Below, one piece after another: positions 22,596 through 31,102 of a stretch of DNA of 37,515 nucleotides. The position numbers and the translations under genes were made by a program. Source of the DNA: Streptomyces sp. PR69. Lineage in GTDB: Bacteria; Actinomycetota; Actinomycetes; Streptomycetales; Streptomycetaceae. Where the stretch lies: positions 1-37,515 of the forward strand of contig NZ_JAOWCB010000044.1 in assembly GCF_026420845.1 (NCBI RefSeq), given 5' to 3'. Under the pieces are notes generated by a model that saw only the letters and a program-made list of their open reading frames with translations, had not been told where the DNA came from and ran no database searches. The stretch's first letter is position 1. Each line of letters opens with the position of its first letter.

Positions 22596-24254
22596 ATGGA
22601 TGACATAAGCAGGCCGGCCGGCGCCGTGGTGCGGCAGCTGCTGCTCGCGCTCGGCGATCCCGTCATCGGGCTGGTCGCCGCGCCCGCGGGCCTTGACGTC
22701 GAGATCAGCGACGTCGTCATTCTGGACGCCGACGACGAGCCGGACTCCTACCGCGGCGACCTGGTGCTGATCATCGGCGCACGGGGCCGCCGGGTCCACC
22801 GCCTCGCCCGCGCGGCCGCGGGCCAGGGGGCCGCGGCGGTGGCCCTGAAGACGGAGCACGGTGAGGATCTCGACGAGCTGAGGCGCATCGCCGAGGACAC
22901 CGGGGTCGTGGTGCTCGGCGTACGGCCCGAGGTCCGCTGGGCCCAACTGGACTCACTCGCCCGGGGCGTTGTCGCGGACGCGCGCGTGATGGCGCCAAAA
23001 GCCGGGCGGCAGGCCGATCTGTTCGCCCTCGCGCAGACGGTCGCCGCTCTCACCGGCGGCATCGTCAGCATCGAGGACAGCGCCAACCGCGTTCTGGCCT
23101 ACTCCCGTTCCGACGACGAGGTGGACGAGCTGCGCCGGCTGTCGATCCTGGGCTGGCAGGGTCCGGCCGACTATCTGGCCCTGCTCCGCGAGTGGGGGGT
23201 CTTCGACCGGCTGCGCGCCGGGGACGATGTGGTGCACATCGACGAGCGGCCGGAGCGGGGGATCAGACGGCGGCTCGCCATCGGCATCCGCGTCGACGAG
23301 CAGCTCCTGGGTTCCATCTGGGTGCAGGAGGGCCGGGAACCGCTGGCGGCGGGCGCGGAGAACGCGCTGGTCGGCGCCGCGCGTGCGGCCGCGCTGCAGC
23401 TCGTCCGGCGGCGTACGGGCGCCTCGCCTGACCTGGAGTTCGAGCAGAGTCTGTTCCGCAGGATGCTTCAGGGGCATATCGACGCCCGGACGTTCGCCGA
23501 CAACATCGGCGCCGACCCGGACGAACCGGCCGTCGTGGCGGCGTTCACCCTGGACGCGGGCGCGGCGGGAGGCGGCGCGGGCGGCGACGCCGGCCGTCCG
23601 GCCTTCGAGATGCGCAGGGCGACCATGGCGAGCCTGATCTCCGTGCACGCGGCTGCGTACCGGCGGCGGTCCCTGGTCACGACCGCCGACTCACGCGTCT
23701 ACATGCTGCTCCCGGGCCTGCCGGAGCAGTCCGGGGAGAGCCTCGCCTGCGGGCTGGCGGGCGAGATCGTGCGGGCGGCGAGCCAGCGTCTGCAGCTCGA
23801 CGTACGCGCCGCCGTCGGCTCGGTGGTCGGCGGTCTGCACGGGATCGCCCAGTCGAGGGCCGAGGCGGACCAGGTGCTCGACATCGTCCTGCGCGGCGGC
23901 GGTCAGCGTGTGGCCGCCATCGCCGACGTACGCTCCGAGGTCCTGCTGAGCGAGGCGCTCGCGCTGCTGGAGCGGCACCCGCGCCTGCGTGATCCCCGTA
24001 TCACCGCGCTTCTCGCCTACGAGGCCGAGCATGAATCCGGTCTTGTGCCGTCCGTGCTGGCGTATCTGGGGACGCTCGGCAATGTGCGGGCGGCCGCACG
24101 GTCGCTGCACGTCCATCCGAACACCCTGCGCTACCGGCTGAAGCGTGCCGAGACGGTCAGCGGGATCGATCTCGGCGATCCTCATCAGTGCCTCTTCTCC
24201 CATCTGCAACTGCTGCTGGAGAACGGATCGACGGCTGTGCCGCCCGGCAAGTGA
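22596..24254 (+). CDS. PucR-family transcriptional regulator
   Basis: A 552-aa regulator of the PucR/CdaR family, typically activators of purine or amino-acid/GABA catabolism. Residues ~1-140 are the PucR N-terminal ligand domain (VVRQLLLALGDPVIGLV...), the middle is a GAF/GGDEF-like region, and the C-terminal HTH is LGNVRAAARSLHVHPNTLRYRLKRAE (residues ~485-535). The start is ATG 22596, with GGACAGGTGG upstream; in-frame ATG 22548 and 22503 are less likely because the conserved domain begins at 22596. It is convergent with the alanine symporter. PucR members often regulate purine use, so a link to this window's purine genes is possible but not shown. Confidence 0.9.
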   Translation: MDDISRPAGAVVRQLLLALGDPVIGLVAAPAGLDVEISDVVILDADDEPDSYRGDLVLIIGARGRRVHRLARAAAGQGAAAVALKTEHGEDLDELRRIAEDTGVVVLGVRPEVRWAQLDSLARGVVADARVMAPKAGRQADLFALAQTVAALTGGIVSIEDSANRVLAYSRSDDEVDELRRLSILGWQGPADYLALLREWGVFDRLRAGDDVVHIDERPERGIRRRLAIGIRVDEQLLGSIWVQEGREPLAAGAENALVGAARAAALQLVRRRTGASPDLEFEQSLFRRMLQGHIDARTFADNIGADPDEPAVVAAFTLDAGAAGGGAGGDAGRPAFEMRRATMASLISVHAAAYRRRSLVTTADSRVYMLLPGLPEQSGESLACGLAGEIVRAASQRLQLDVRAAVGSVVGGLHGIAQSRAEADQVLDIVLRGGGQRVAAIADVRSEVLLSEALALLERHPRLRDPRITALLAYEAEHESGLVPSVLAYLGTLGNVRAAARSLHVHPNTLRYRLKRAETVSGIDLGDPHQCLFSHLQLLLENGSTAVPPGK

Positions 24255-24275
24255 CCCGGGCGCCCCGACGCGCAG

Positions 24276-24309
24276 GCGTATACGTGTGTACGTGTGTACG
24301 TGTGCGCAC
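24276..24309. repeat. 34-bp alternating purine-pyrimidine tract with TACGTGTG x3
   Basis: TACGTGTG is repeated three times (24281-24304), flanked by GCGTA and CGCAC. Every base from 24276 to 24309 alternates purine and pyrimidine, the pattern that favours Z-DNA. It lies between the convergent stop codons of the PucR gene and the symporter gene. GCAGG and CCTGC flank it and could form a terminator stem. Confidence 0.75.
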
Positions 24310-24348
24310 CTGCCGGAGCACCCGGGCCGTGGGGCCCGTGCGGGCCCC

Positions 24349-25944
24349 CTATGGCGTGCGTTCGGCCGACTCCGGCTCGTGCTCCCGCCCCTCGCCGGAG
24401 CGAAGCGCCGTGCGGAACCGGGCCAGTTCCCGCTTGACGACCGGTGCGAGCAGATAGAGGCCGATGATGTTGATCAGCGCCAGGAGGAACAGCACGGCGT
24501 CCGTGAACGCCAGCACGCTGCCGAAGGTGAGGACGGCGCCGATGACGATGAACGTGCAGAACACCGACTGGTAGGCGCGCTCGCTGAACTTGCTCCTCCC
24601 GAAGAGGTGGGTCCATGCCTTCTGGCCGTAGTACGCCCAGGTGATCATGGTGGAGACGGCGAAGAGGACCACCGCCACGGTGAGGATGACAGGGAACCAC
24701 GGCAGTACGGTCTCGAATGCCGAGGAGGTGACGGTGACGCCGTCCACGGTGTCGCCGTTCGCCGCGTAGTCCGCCTTCGCATCGTTCCAGAACTGGGTGT
24801 CGGCGATGACGATGGTCAGCGCGGTCATGGTGCAGATGACCACGGTGTCGATGAACGGTTCGAGCAGGGCGACCAGCCCCTCGGTCGCCGGGTAGCGCGT
24901 CTTCACGGCCGAGTGTGCGATCGGCGCGGAGCCCAGGCCCGCCTCGTTGGAGAACGCGGCACGGGTGAAACCGACGATCAGCGCGCCGATGGTGCCGCCG
25001 ACGACGCCTTCCCCGGTGAACGCCCCGCGGAGGATCTCGCCGAAGGCCGCCGGGACGTCAGTGATGTTGAACAGGATGACGATCAGGCAGCCGCAGACGT
25101 ACACGATCGCCATGGCCGGGACGAGACGGCTGGTCACCCGGCCGATCGACTTGATGCCGCCGATGATGACGAATCCGACGACGAGGGCGAGCAGGACGCC
25201 CAGCGCCAGCGCCGAGCCGTCGCCCGCGAGCGGGCCGTCGTCCCCGCCGGTGATGTCGCGGATCTGGATGACGGTCTGATTGGCCTGGAACATATTGCCG
25301 CCGCCGATCCCGAAGAGCAGGATCATGACGGCGGCGAGCCCCGCGAGGGCCTGTCCGAGGAACCGGCCGGCGGAGCCGGGCAGTCGCTCCGCGACTCCCT
25401 TGCGCAGATACTGCATCGGACCGCCGGAGACGGTTCCGTCCGGGTGGTGGTCGCGGTAGCGGACGCCGAGGGTGCACTCGACGAACTTGGAGCACATGCC
25501 CAGCAGACCGCAGAGCACCATCCAGAACGTCGCTCCCGCCCCGCCGATGGTGACGGCCACGCCGACGCCCGCGATGTTGCCCAGGCCGACGGTTCCGGAC
25601 ACGGCCGACGTCAGCGCCTGGAAGTGGGTGATCTCGCCCGGGTCGTCCTTGCGGCTGTGCCGGCCCCGGAGGATCTGCAGGGCCAGCCGGAGCCCGCGCA
25701 CCTGGATCAGTCCGAAGTAGAGAGTGAAGACCGCGCCCGCGAGCACAAGCCAGGCCACGATCCAGGGGAAGCTGGTCCCGAAGAGAGACACCTCGCCGAA
25801 GACGAAGTCGCCCAGCCCGGTGGCGATCGGATCGAAGATCGCGTTGATCTTTTCTTCTACGGTCCCGAGAAATCCGCTCTCCGCCCCTTGGGCGAGCGCG
25901 GGAAGCTCTTCGGGAGCGGCATGCGGATGGTGTGTCAGAGGCAT
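24349..25944 (-). CDS. Alanine/glycine:cation symporter (AGCS family)
   Basis: A 531-aa integral membrane transporter of the AGCS (AlsT/DagA) family, importing alanine or glycine with Na+ or H+. About eleven hydrophobic segments are visible. Family signatures are ALTSAVSGTVGLGNIAGVGVAV (near residue 120), FWMVLCGLLGMCSKFVECTLG, GGPMQYL, and GFTRAAFSNEAGLGSAPIAHS. The start is ATG 25944, with AAGGGG 7 nt upstream; an upstream in-frame start adds only Arg-rich residues. It is divergent from the PQQ-repeat gene (277 bp). No operator of the nucleoside type is present. Confidence 0.93.
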   Translation of the reverse strand: MPLTHHPHAAPEELPALAQGAESGFLGTVEEKINAIFDPIATGLGDFVFGEVSLFGTSFPWIVAWLVLAGAVFTLYFGLIQVRGLRLALQILRGRHSRKDDPGEITHFQALTSAVSGTVGLGNIAGVGVAVTIGGAGATFWMVLCGLLGMCSKFVECTLGVRYRDHHPDGTVSGGPMQYLRKGVAERLPGSAGRFLGQALAGLAAVMILLFGIGGGNMFQANQTVIQIRDITGGDDGPLAGDGSALALGVLLALVVGFVIIGGIKSIGRVTSRLVPAMAIVYVCGCLIVILFNITDVPAAFGEILRGAFTGEGVVGGTIGALIVGFTRAAFSNEAGLGSAPIAHSAVKTRYPATEGLVALLEPFIDTVVICTMTALTIVIADTQFWNDAKADYAANGDTVDGVTVTSSAFETVLPWFPVILTVAVVLFAVSTMITWAYYGQKAWTHLFGRSKFSERAYQSVFCTFIVIGAVLTFGSVLAFTDAVLFLLALINIIGLYLLAPVVKRELARFRTALRSGEGREHEPESAERTP

Positions 25945-25979
25945 TGCGGTCCCCTTCTTCCGGAGCCAAGGACGACGAC

Positions 25980-26021
25980 GGCGTCGAGGCGACGGCATCG
26001 AGGCGAGGGCGTCGAGGGCGT
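25980..26021. repeat. Three-unit 14-bp tandem repeat
   Basis: GGCGTCGAGGCGAC, GGCATCGAGGCGAG and GGCGTCGAGGGCGT lie end to end in the divergent gap just upstream of the symporter start. Confidence 0.65.
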
Positions 26022-26221
26022 CCCGGACCCCGGATCGCCGTTCGGGGAACCGTAGGACCGCTCCCCTCCGCTGGGTTTCGTCCAATTGGCCAAAGAACCG
26101 GCGCAGAAGCTGGTGACCTGCACCGCGTCATGCCCTCGTGGGCCTCGGCTGATCGTCCGACAGACGGTGCTTGATACAAATGTCCCGCAAGCAAACTGTT
26201 GTGTGTCAGGAGCACGTTGGC

Positions 26222-27664
26222 GTGAGCAGCCACTATCCCCCTCCGCCTCAGGGCAGTCCCGCCCCGTACCCCCATCCCGCCGGGCAACCGCCGCGGAGCG
26301 CGCCGAAGAGCAGAGCGCTGATCGCGCTCCTCACGGTGGCGGGCCTGGTGCTCGTCTCCGCCGTGGCCGGCGGGATCTGGCTGCTGACCGGAGCCGGCGG
26401 CGATGACGATGCGGAGCAGTCGAAGAAGACGACGGCGGAAGAGGCCCCCATCGCACCGGATGAGCCCTGGTCACTGCCGTACAAGGCGTCCTCCCGCCAG
26501 CCGGACGGCGTGGATCTCATACGGGGTCTGTGGTTCGTCGGCCGTACGGTGGTCAGAGCACAGCCCGACGGCCTGGTCGCCGTCGACCACGCCACGGGAA
26601 AGCAGCAGTGGACCACTTCTGCCCCTGAGTCGGCGACCGGTCTGTGCCAGGCGTCCGACGGGGGTTTTGGCGATGTGGCCGTGCTGCTGGCCGCGACGGG
26701 CGGTGACGGCTGCACCCTCGTCTACGCCGTCGACCTGACGTCCGGGAAGCTGCTCTGGCAGCGGACCCTCTCGGCGAACCGGGAGGTCAAGGGCGTCGGG
26801 GTGCCGCGTATCGCCCGCAGCTCCGATGTGGCCGTCGTGAGCACGCCCCGCAAGGCGCCCGCGGCGTTCCGCGTCAGCGACGGCAAGGAGCTGTGGAACG
26901 ACCGGCAGGCGCTGGGGCCGCAGTCGTGCCAGGGCTCCGGATACACCGGGGGCCGCCGGCTGCTGCGCGTCCAGCGGTGCATCACCGGCCTGTTCGAGTC
27001 GACCGAGCAGTTGGCGGCCGTGGACCCGGCAACCGGCCGCGCCCTGTGGACCTATGACGCCGACCCGGAGGATCGCCTCGGCTCCCCCGAGGTGCTGCAG
27101 ACGTCGCCGATCGTCATCGACATATCCGAGCTGAAGGACCGTCTGACCCTGCAGGTCCTGACCGACGACGGAAAGCTGCGGACCACCCTGACAGGGCAGG
27201 GCAGGGGACTGTCGGTCTTCCGCGTCAAGGACGGCAGTCCGTCCTGGGACGTGCAGGTGCGGGGTGACCGGCTCTTCGCGCTGGCCAATCCGGTCGGTCT
27301 GAGCAGTGAGAACAACCGGATGATCGGCTGGTCGCTCACCACCGGCGAGCAGCTGTGGGAGCGGCCTTCGACCGGCAAGTTCCAGTCGTTCAGCGCCGTT
27401 CACACGGACGGCGACGGTGTGCTGGCCTATATGCACGGCAACGTCTACGACCCCGCCAAGCTCATCCGGTTCGACCCCGGGAGCGGAGAGGCCACCACGG
27501 TGCGCGAGTACCCGGCGGACCCGCGCGGGCCTCGTGTGGGCATCCGTCCCGTCGTCCAGATCCACAAGGACACTCTCTTCCTGGCCGCCGGCGACGAGTC
27601 CCGGGGGAAGGACGCCGACGCCGATCCAGAGCTGCGCTCCCTGATCGCACGCCCCATGCCCTGA
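26222..27664 (+). CDS. Membrane-anchored PQQ-like beta-propeller protein
   Basis: A 480-aa protein. Residues 1-30 are Pro-rich cytoplasmic, ~31-57 form a membrane helix (ALIALLTVAGLVLVSAVAGGIWLL), and the rest is extracytoplasmic. It has PQQ-like propeller repeats with the family A...TGK/W pattern: VAVDHATGKQQWTT, VYAVDLTSGKLLWQ, LAAVDPATGRALWTY, GWSLTTGEQLWERP. Four Cys in the domain may pair. No catalytic motif is seen, so it is probably a structural or binding propeller. The start is GTG 26222, with AGGAGC 9 nt upstream. Confidence 0.82.
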   Translation: MSSHYPPPPQGSPAPYPHPAGQPPRSAPKSRALIALLTVAGLVLVSAVAGGIWLLTGAGGDDDAEQSKKTTAEEAPIAPDEPWSLPYKASSRQPDGVDLIRGLWFVGRTVVRAQPDGLVAVDHATGKQQWTTSAPESATGLCQASDGGFGDVAVLLAATGGDGCTLVYAVDLTSGKLLWQRTLSANREVKGVGVPRIARSSDVAVVSTPRKAPAAFRVSDGKELWNDRQALGPQSCQGSGYTGGRRLLRVQRCITGLFESTEQLAAVDPATGRALWTYDADPEDRLGSPEVLQTSPIVIDISELKDRLTLQVLTDDGKLRTTLTGQGRGLSVFRVKDGSPSWDVQVRGDRLFALANPVGLSSENNRMIGWSLTTGEQLWERPSTGKFQSFSAVHTDGDGVLAYMHGNVYDPAKLIRFDPGSGEATTVREYPADPRGPRVGIRPVVQIHKDTLFLAAGDESRGKDADADPELRSLIARPMP

Positions 27665-27672
27665 ACCGACGC

Positions 27673-27714
27673 CGCCCCGGGCCGACCGAGGCGGGGCCCG
27701 GTCGGCCCGGGGCG
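27673..27714. terminator. Bidirectional terminator
   Basis: CGCCCCGGGCCGACC (27673-27687) pairs perfectly with GGTCGGCCCGGGGCG (27700-27714), with a 12-nt loop. It lies between the convergent propeller and LysR genes. Confidence 0.85.
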
Positions 27715-27722
27715 CCGCGGAC

Positions 27723-28676
27723 TCATGCCGGCAGGAGGTGGCCGCGGCGGGAGAGCAGGAACTTCCTGAAGGCGGCCACCGGCGGCGTCTCCGGCTGGCC
27801 CTCAAGCCAGGCGACGCCGATCTCGCGGACCGCCCGCGGCGCGGTGACCGTCAGCTCGACGACGCCGGGGCGGGCCACGGCCGGCGGCGGAAGCAGGGCG
27901 ACGCCCAGGCCCGCCGCCACCAGCCCGCGCAGGGTCTCCGCCTCCTCCCCCTCGAAGGCCACCCGCGGCTTGAAGCCCGCCTCGGCGCACAGGTCGTCCG
28001 TGATGCGCCGGAGCCCGTACCCCGGTTCCAGGGTGACGAATGATTCCTCCGCCGCCTCGGCGAGCCGGATCCGTTTGCGTCCGGCCAGCCGGTGGTCGTC
28101 GGGCACGACGAGCCGCAGCCGCTGCTCGTCCAGCCGCCGGGCGACCAGGTCGGGCGCGTCCGGCACGGGCGAGGTGAGGCAGAGATCCAGTTCGCCCGCC
28201 CGCAGCCGTTCGATCATCGCCTCGCCGTAGTTCTGCACAAGGGTGAACCGCACGCGCGGATGGTCCACCCGGAACGCCCGGATCAGCTCCGGCACCGTCT
28301 CCCACCCCATGGTGTGCAGAAACCCGAACGCCACCTTTCCGCCCTGCGGGTCGGCGTCCGCCCGCACCGAGTCGGCCGCCCGCTCGACCTCCGCGAGCGC
28401 CCGCTCCACGGACGTCAGGAACGCCCGCCCGGACGGGGTGAGCGAGACCGTACGGCCCTTGCGGGCGAACAGCTCCACCCCCAGGTCCTCTTCGAGCCGG
28501 ACCATCGCCCGCGAGAGCGTCGACTGCGGCACGCCCATCTCCAGCGACGCCCGCGTCACATGCTCATGGCGGGCCACCCCGGCGAAGTACGCCAGACGCG
28601 GAGCGAGCAGCAGCGCAATGTCTTCTTCGTAACTACTCGGTGACAGCCGATGCTGTGAGCTGCGTTCATGCACCAT
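27723..28676 (-). CDS. LysR-family transcriptional regulator
   Basis: A 317-aa LysR regulator. The N-terminal HTH is LAYFAGVARHEHVTRASLEMGVPQSTLSRAMVRLEEDLGVELFARKGR. The C-terminal periplasmic-binding-like effector domain (GKVAFGFLHTMGWETVPELIRAFRV... to LEGQPETPP) is of normal length. The start is ATG 28676, because GATAAT lies 7 nt before it (leaderless); ATG 28712 lies upstream of that promoter. It is divergent from the MFS gene, the usual arrangement for a regulator of that exporter. Confidence 0.92.
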   Translation of the reverse strand: MVHERSSQHRLSPSSYEEDIALLLAPRLAYFAGVARHEHVTRASLEMGVPQSTLSRAMVRLEEDLGVELFARKGRTVSLTPSGRAFLTSVERALAEVERAADSVRADADPQGGKVAFGFLHTMGWETVPELIRAFRVDHPRVRFTLVQNYGEAMIERLRAGELDLCLTSPVPDAPDLVARRLDEQRLRLVVPDDHRLAGRKRIRLAEAAEESFVTLEPGYGLRRITDDLCAEAGFKPRVAFEGEEAETLRGLVAAGLGVALLPPPAVARPGVVELTVTAPRAVREIGVAWLEGQPETPPVAAFRKFLLSRRGHLLPA

Positions 28677-28683
28677 GGGAACG

Positions 28684-28732
28684 ATTATCGGCATTCCATG
28701 CATTGGACGCATGAACTGCGGCGTTCTACTTT
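28684..28732. promoter_or_regulatory. Divergent LysR/MFS promoters and operator
   Basis: Minus strand: GATAAT (28689-28684) is the -10 of the LysR gene. Plus strand: TTGGAC (28703-28708), 18 bp, then TACTTT (28727-28732), 6 nt before ATG 28739. Between them is TCCATGCATTGGA (28695-28707), a near-palindrome fitting the LysR T-N11-A box; it covers the MFS -35 hexamer. Confidence 0.65.
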
Positions 28733-28738
28733 CGTGAC

Positions 28739-30022
28739 ATGCCTCCCGCCAGTACCAAGGCGTCCACCGCGGTGGACGCCTGCCAGCTGTCCCCCGGTAC
28801 CTCCGCCTACCGCCGGATGAGCCTCGCGCTCTTCGCGGCAGGCGTCGCGACCTTCGCTCTCCTCTACTCCACCCAGGCGCTGCTGCCCGCCGTCTCCGCG
28901 GGATTCGGCGTCAGCGCCTCCGCCGCCAGCTGGACGGTCTCCGCCGCGACCGGCGCGCTGGCCCTCGCCGTACTGCCGCTGAGCACGCTCTCCGAACGCT
29001 TCGGACGGCGGCGGATGATGACCGTGTCGCTGGCGGTCGCCGTCGCCGTCGGGCTGCTCGTGCCGCTCGCGCCGAGCCTTGAATGGCTGGTGGCGCTGCG
29101 CGCCGTGCAGGGCGCCGCACTGGCCGGGGTGCCCGCCTCTGCGATGGCGTATCTCGCGGAGGAAGTCCGCCCCAAGGCGCTGGTGGGCGCGATCGGCCTG
29201 TTCGTGGCGGGCAACAGCATCGGCGGCATGAGCGGCCGGATCACAGCCGGCTGGGCGGCCCAGCTGTGGGGCTGGCGCGCGGGCCTCGCCGCGGTCGGAG
29301 TGCTGGCGGTGATCTGCGCGGTCGTCTTCCGGGCGCTGCTGCCGAAGGCCCGTAACTTCACCCCGGGCTCGCTGCGGCCGCGCTCGATCGCCCGCACCGT
29401 CCGCGGCCATCTGGCGGATCCGCTGCTGCTGCGGCTGTACGGGATCGGCGCGCTGTTCATGACCGTCTTCGGCGCGGTCTACACGGTGATCGGCTACCGG
29501 CTGGCCGGCGAGCCCTTCGGCCTTCCGCAGGGCGTGGTCGGCTCGATCTTCCTGGTCTATCTCGTCGGCACGGTCTCCTCGGCCGCCGCGGGCAAGCTGG
29601 TGGGCCGGATGGGACGGCGCGGGGCGCTCTATCTCGCGGTCGTCACCACGGCCGCGGGTCTGCTGCTGTCGCTGGCGCAGACGCTGACCGCGGTGCTGGC
29701 CGGCCTGGTGCTGATCACGGCCGGGTTCTTCGCGGGCCACGCGGTGGCCTCCTCCGCGGTGAGCCGCACGGCGAAGACGGGCCGCGCCCAGGCGTCGGCG
29801 CTGTACCAGTCCGCGTACTACCTCGGCAGCAGCGCCGGCGGCACACTCGGCGCGGTCGCCTTCCACGCCGGGGGCTGGGCGGGAACGGTCCTGCTGGGGC
29901 TGGTGGCCGTCCTCGGCGTCGTCTCGATCACGCTGTACGGGACCCACTGCGCGCGCGTCGCCGAGCGGGCGGCCCGCACCGAGGTCCGCCGACGGGTCGC
30001 GACGGCCGGCGCGCGCATGTGA
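28739..30022 (+). CDS. MFS transporter, YnfM-like efflux protein
   Basis: A 427-aa major-facilitator protein with 12 hydrophobic helices. TM1-2 loop features are LYSTQALLPAVSAGFGVSASAASW, and the MFS loop-2/3 motif is LSERFGRRRMM. The family (YnfM/CynX-like drug or metabolite exporters) is often next to a LysR regulator, as here. The substrate is unknown. The start is ATG 28739 with the leaderless promoter TTGGAC-N18-TACTTT. Confidence 0.9.
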   Translation: MPPASTKASTAVDACQLSPGTSAYRRMSLALFAAGVATFALLYSTQALLPAVSAGFGVSASAASWTVSAATGALALAVLPLSTLSERFGRRRMMTVSLAVAVAVGLLVPLAPSLEWLVALRAVQGAALAGVPASAMAYLAEEVRPKALVGAIGLFVAGNSIGGMSGRITAGWAAQLWGWRAGLAAVGVLAVICAVVFRALLPKARNFTPGSLRPRSIARTVRGHLADPLLLRLYGIGALFMTVFGAVYTVIGYRLAGEPFGLPQGVVGSIFLVYLVGTVSSAAAGKLVGRMGRRGALYLAVVTTAAGLLLSLAQTLTAVLAGLVLITAGFFAGHAVASSAVSRTAKTGRAQASALYQSAYYLGSSAGGTLGAVAFHAGGWAGTVLLGLVAVLGVVSITLYGTHCARVAERAARTEVRRRVATAGARM

Positions 30023-30029
30023 CGCTTGT

Positions 30030-30057
30030 TGTCAGACCTCTGCTGTCAGACCCCTGC
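30030..30057. repeat. 14-bp direct tandem repeat upstream of the ECF sigma gene
   Basis: TGTCAGACCTCTGC (30030-30043) and TGTCAGACCCCTGC (30044-30057) differ by one base and abut. They start 7 bp after the MFS stop and end 58 bp before the sigma start. They could be paired activator sites or part of the sigma promoter. Confidence 0.7.
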
Positions 30058-30115
30058 GGTAGCTTCCCCATCGTCGGCGCCGGCAGGCGGCGCGGGGCGA
30101 TTGAGGTGGATCGAG

Positions 30116-31102
30116 ATGAGCGATCTGGCAACGACCGAGGACCTGGACGCACGGCTGGAGCAGCACCGCAGGGAGCTGACTGGCTACTGCTACCGCATGC
30201 TGGGCTCGTCCTTCGAGGCGGAGGACGCCGTGCAGGACACCATGGTCCGGGCCTGGCGGAACATCGAGAAGTTCGAGGGGCGCTCCTCGCTGCGCTCCTG
30301 GCTGTACCGCATCGCGACCAACGTCTGCCTGGACATGCTGGGCGCGGGCAACCGGCGGGCGCGGCCGATGGACCTCACGGCCCCGACGCCGGTCGCCCAG
30401 GCGCAGCTGACTGCCCGCCCCGAGATCACCTGGCTGGAGCCGGTGCCCGACGGGCGGGTGCTGCCGTCCGCCGCCGACCCGGCGGAGACGGCGGTGGAGC
30501 GCGAGTCGATCCGGCTGGCGTTTGTGGCGGCGCTGCAGCATCTGCCGCCGAAGCAGCGGGCCGTCCTCATCCTGCGCGAGGTGCTCGCCTGGCGGGCGAG
30601 CGAGGTGGCCGAGCTGCTGGGCACCACTGTCGCCTCGGTCAACAGCGCCCTCCAGCGGGCGCGGGCGACGCTCGCGGCCTCCCCGCCCGCGGAGACGGCC
30701 GCGGCCGACCCTCTGGATGAGGAGCAGCGCAAGCTGCTGGACCGCTATGTGGCGGCCTTCGAGGGCTACGACATGGACGCCCTGACGGCCCTCCTCCACG
30801 AGGACGCGACCCTGTCCATGCCGCCGTACGACCTGTGGCTCCAGGGCCACGCGAACATAGTCGGCTGGATGCTGGGCGTCGGCTCCGTCTGCCGCAACTC
30901 CAAGCTGATCCCCACGGTCGCCAACGGCACCCCGGCCTTCGCGCACTACCACCGCAGCGAGGACGGCACGGGGTACACCCCCTGGGCGCTGATGGTGATC
31001 GAGATCGTGGACGGCCGGATCTCCGGGATCAACTCCTTCCTGGACACCGCGCGCTGGTTCCCCCTCTTCGGCCTCCCGGCCCGCCTGGACGCCGTCTCCT
31101 AG
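30116..31102 (+). CDS. ECF sigma factor with SnoaL-like C-terminal domain
   Basis: A 328-aa extracytoplasmic-function sigma factor. Region 2 is near residues 12-85 (YRMLGSSFEAEDAVQDTMVRAWRNI, SLRSWLYRIATNVCLDML), region 4 is near 140-200 (LQHLPPKQRAVLILREVLAWRASEVAELL, SVNSALQRARATL), and a ~125-residue SnoaL/NTF2-like tail follows (LLDRYVAAFEGYDMDALTALLHEDATLSMPPY). Such tails replace or modulate anti-sigma control in ECF41/SigJ-type groups (established). The start is ATG 30116, with GAGGTGG upstream. Its stop codon shares the bases CTAG with the convergent STAS gene. It follows the MFS gene by 93 bp. Confidence 0.92.
   Translation: MSDLATTEDLDARLEQHRRELTGYCYRMLGSSFEAEDAVQDTMVRAWRNIEKFEGRSSLRSWLYRIATNVCLDMLGAGNRRARPMDLTAPTPVAQAQLTARPEITWLEPVPDGRVLPSAADPAETAVERESIRLAFVAALQHLPPKQRAVLILREVLAWRASEVAELLGTTVASVNSALQRARATLAASPPAETAAADPLDEEQRKLLDRYVAAFEGYDMDALTALLHEDATLSMPPYDLWLQGHANIVGWMLGVGSVCRNSKLIPTVANGTPAFAHYHRSEDGTGYTPWALMVIEIVDGRISGINSFLDTARWFPLFGLPARLDAVS

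Noticed and set aside
24145..26055. Long plus-strand frame opposite the alanine symporter
   Set aside because: Product is Asp/Glu/Arg/His-rich with no domain, whereas the minus strand encodes a full AGCS transporter with its signatures.
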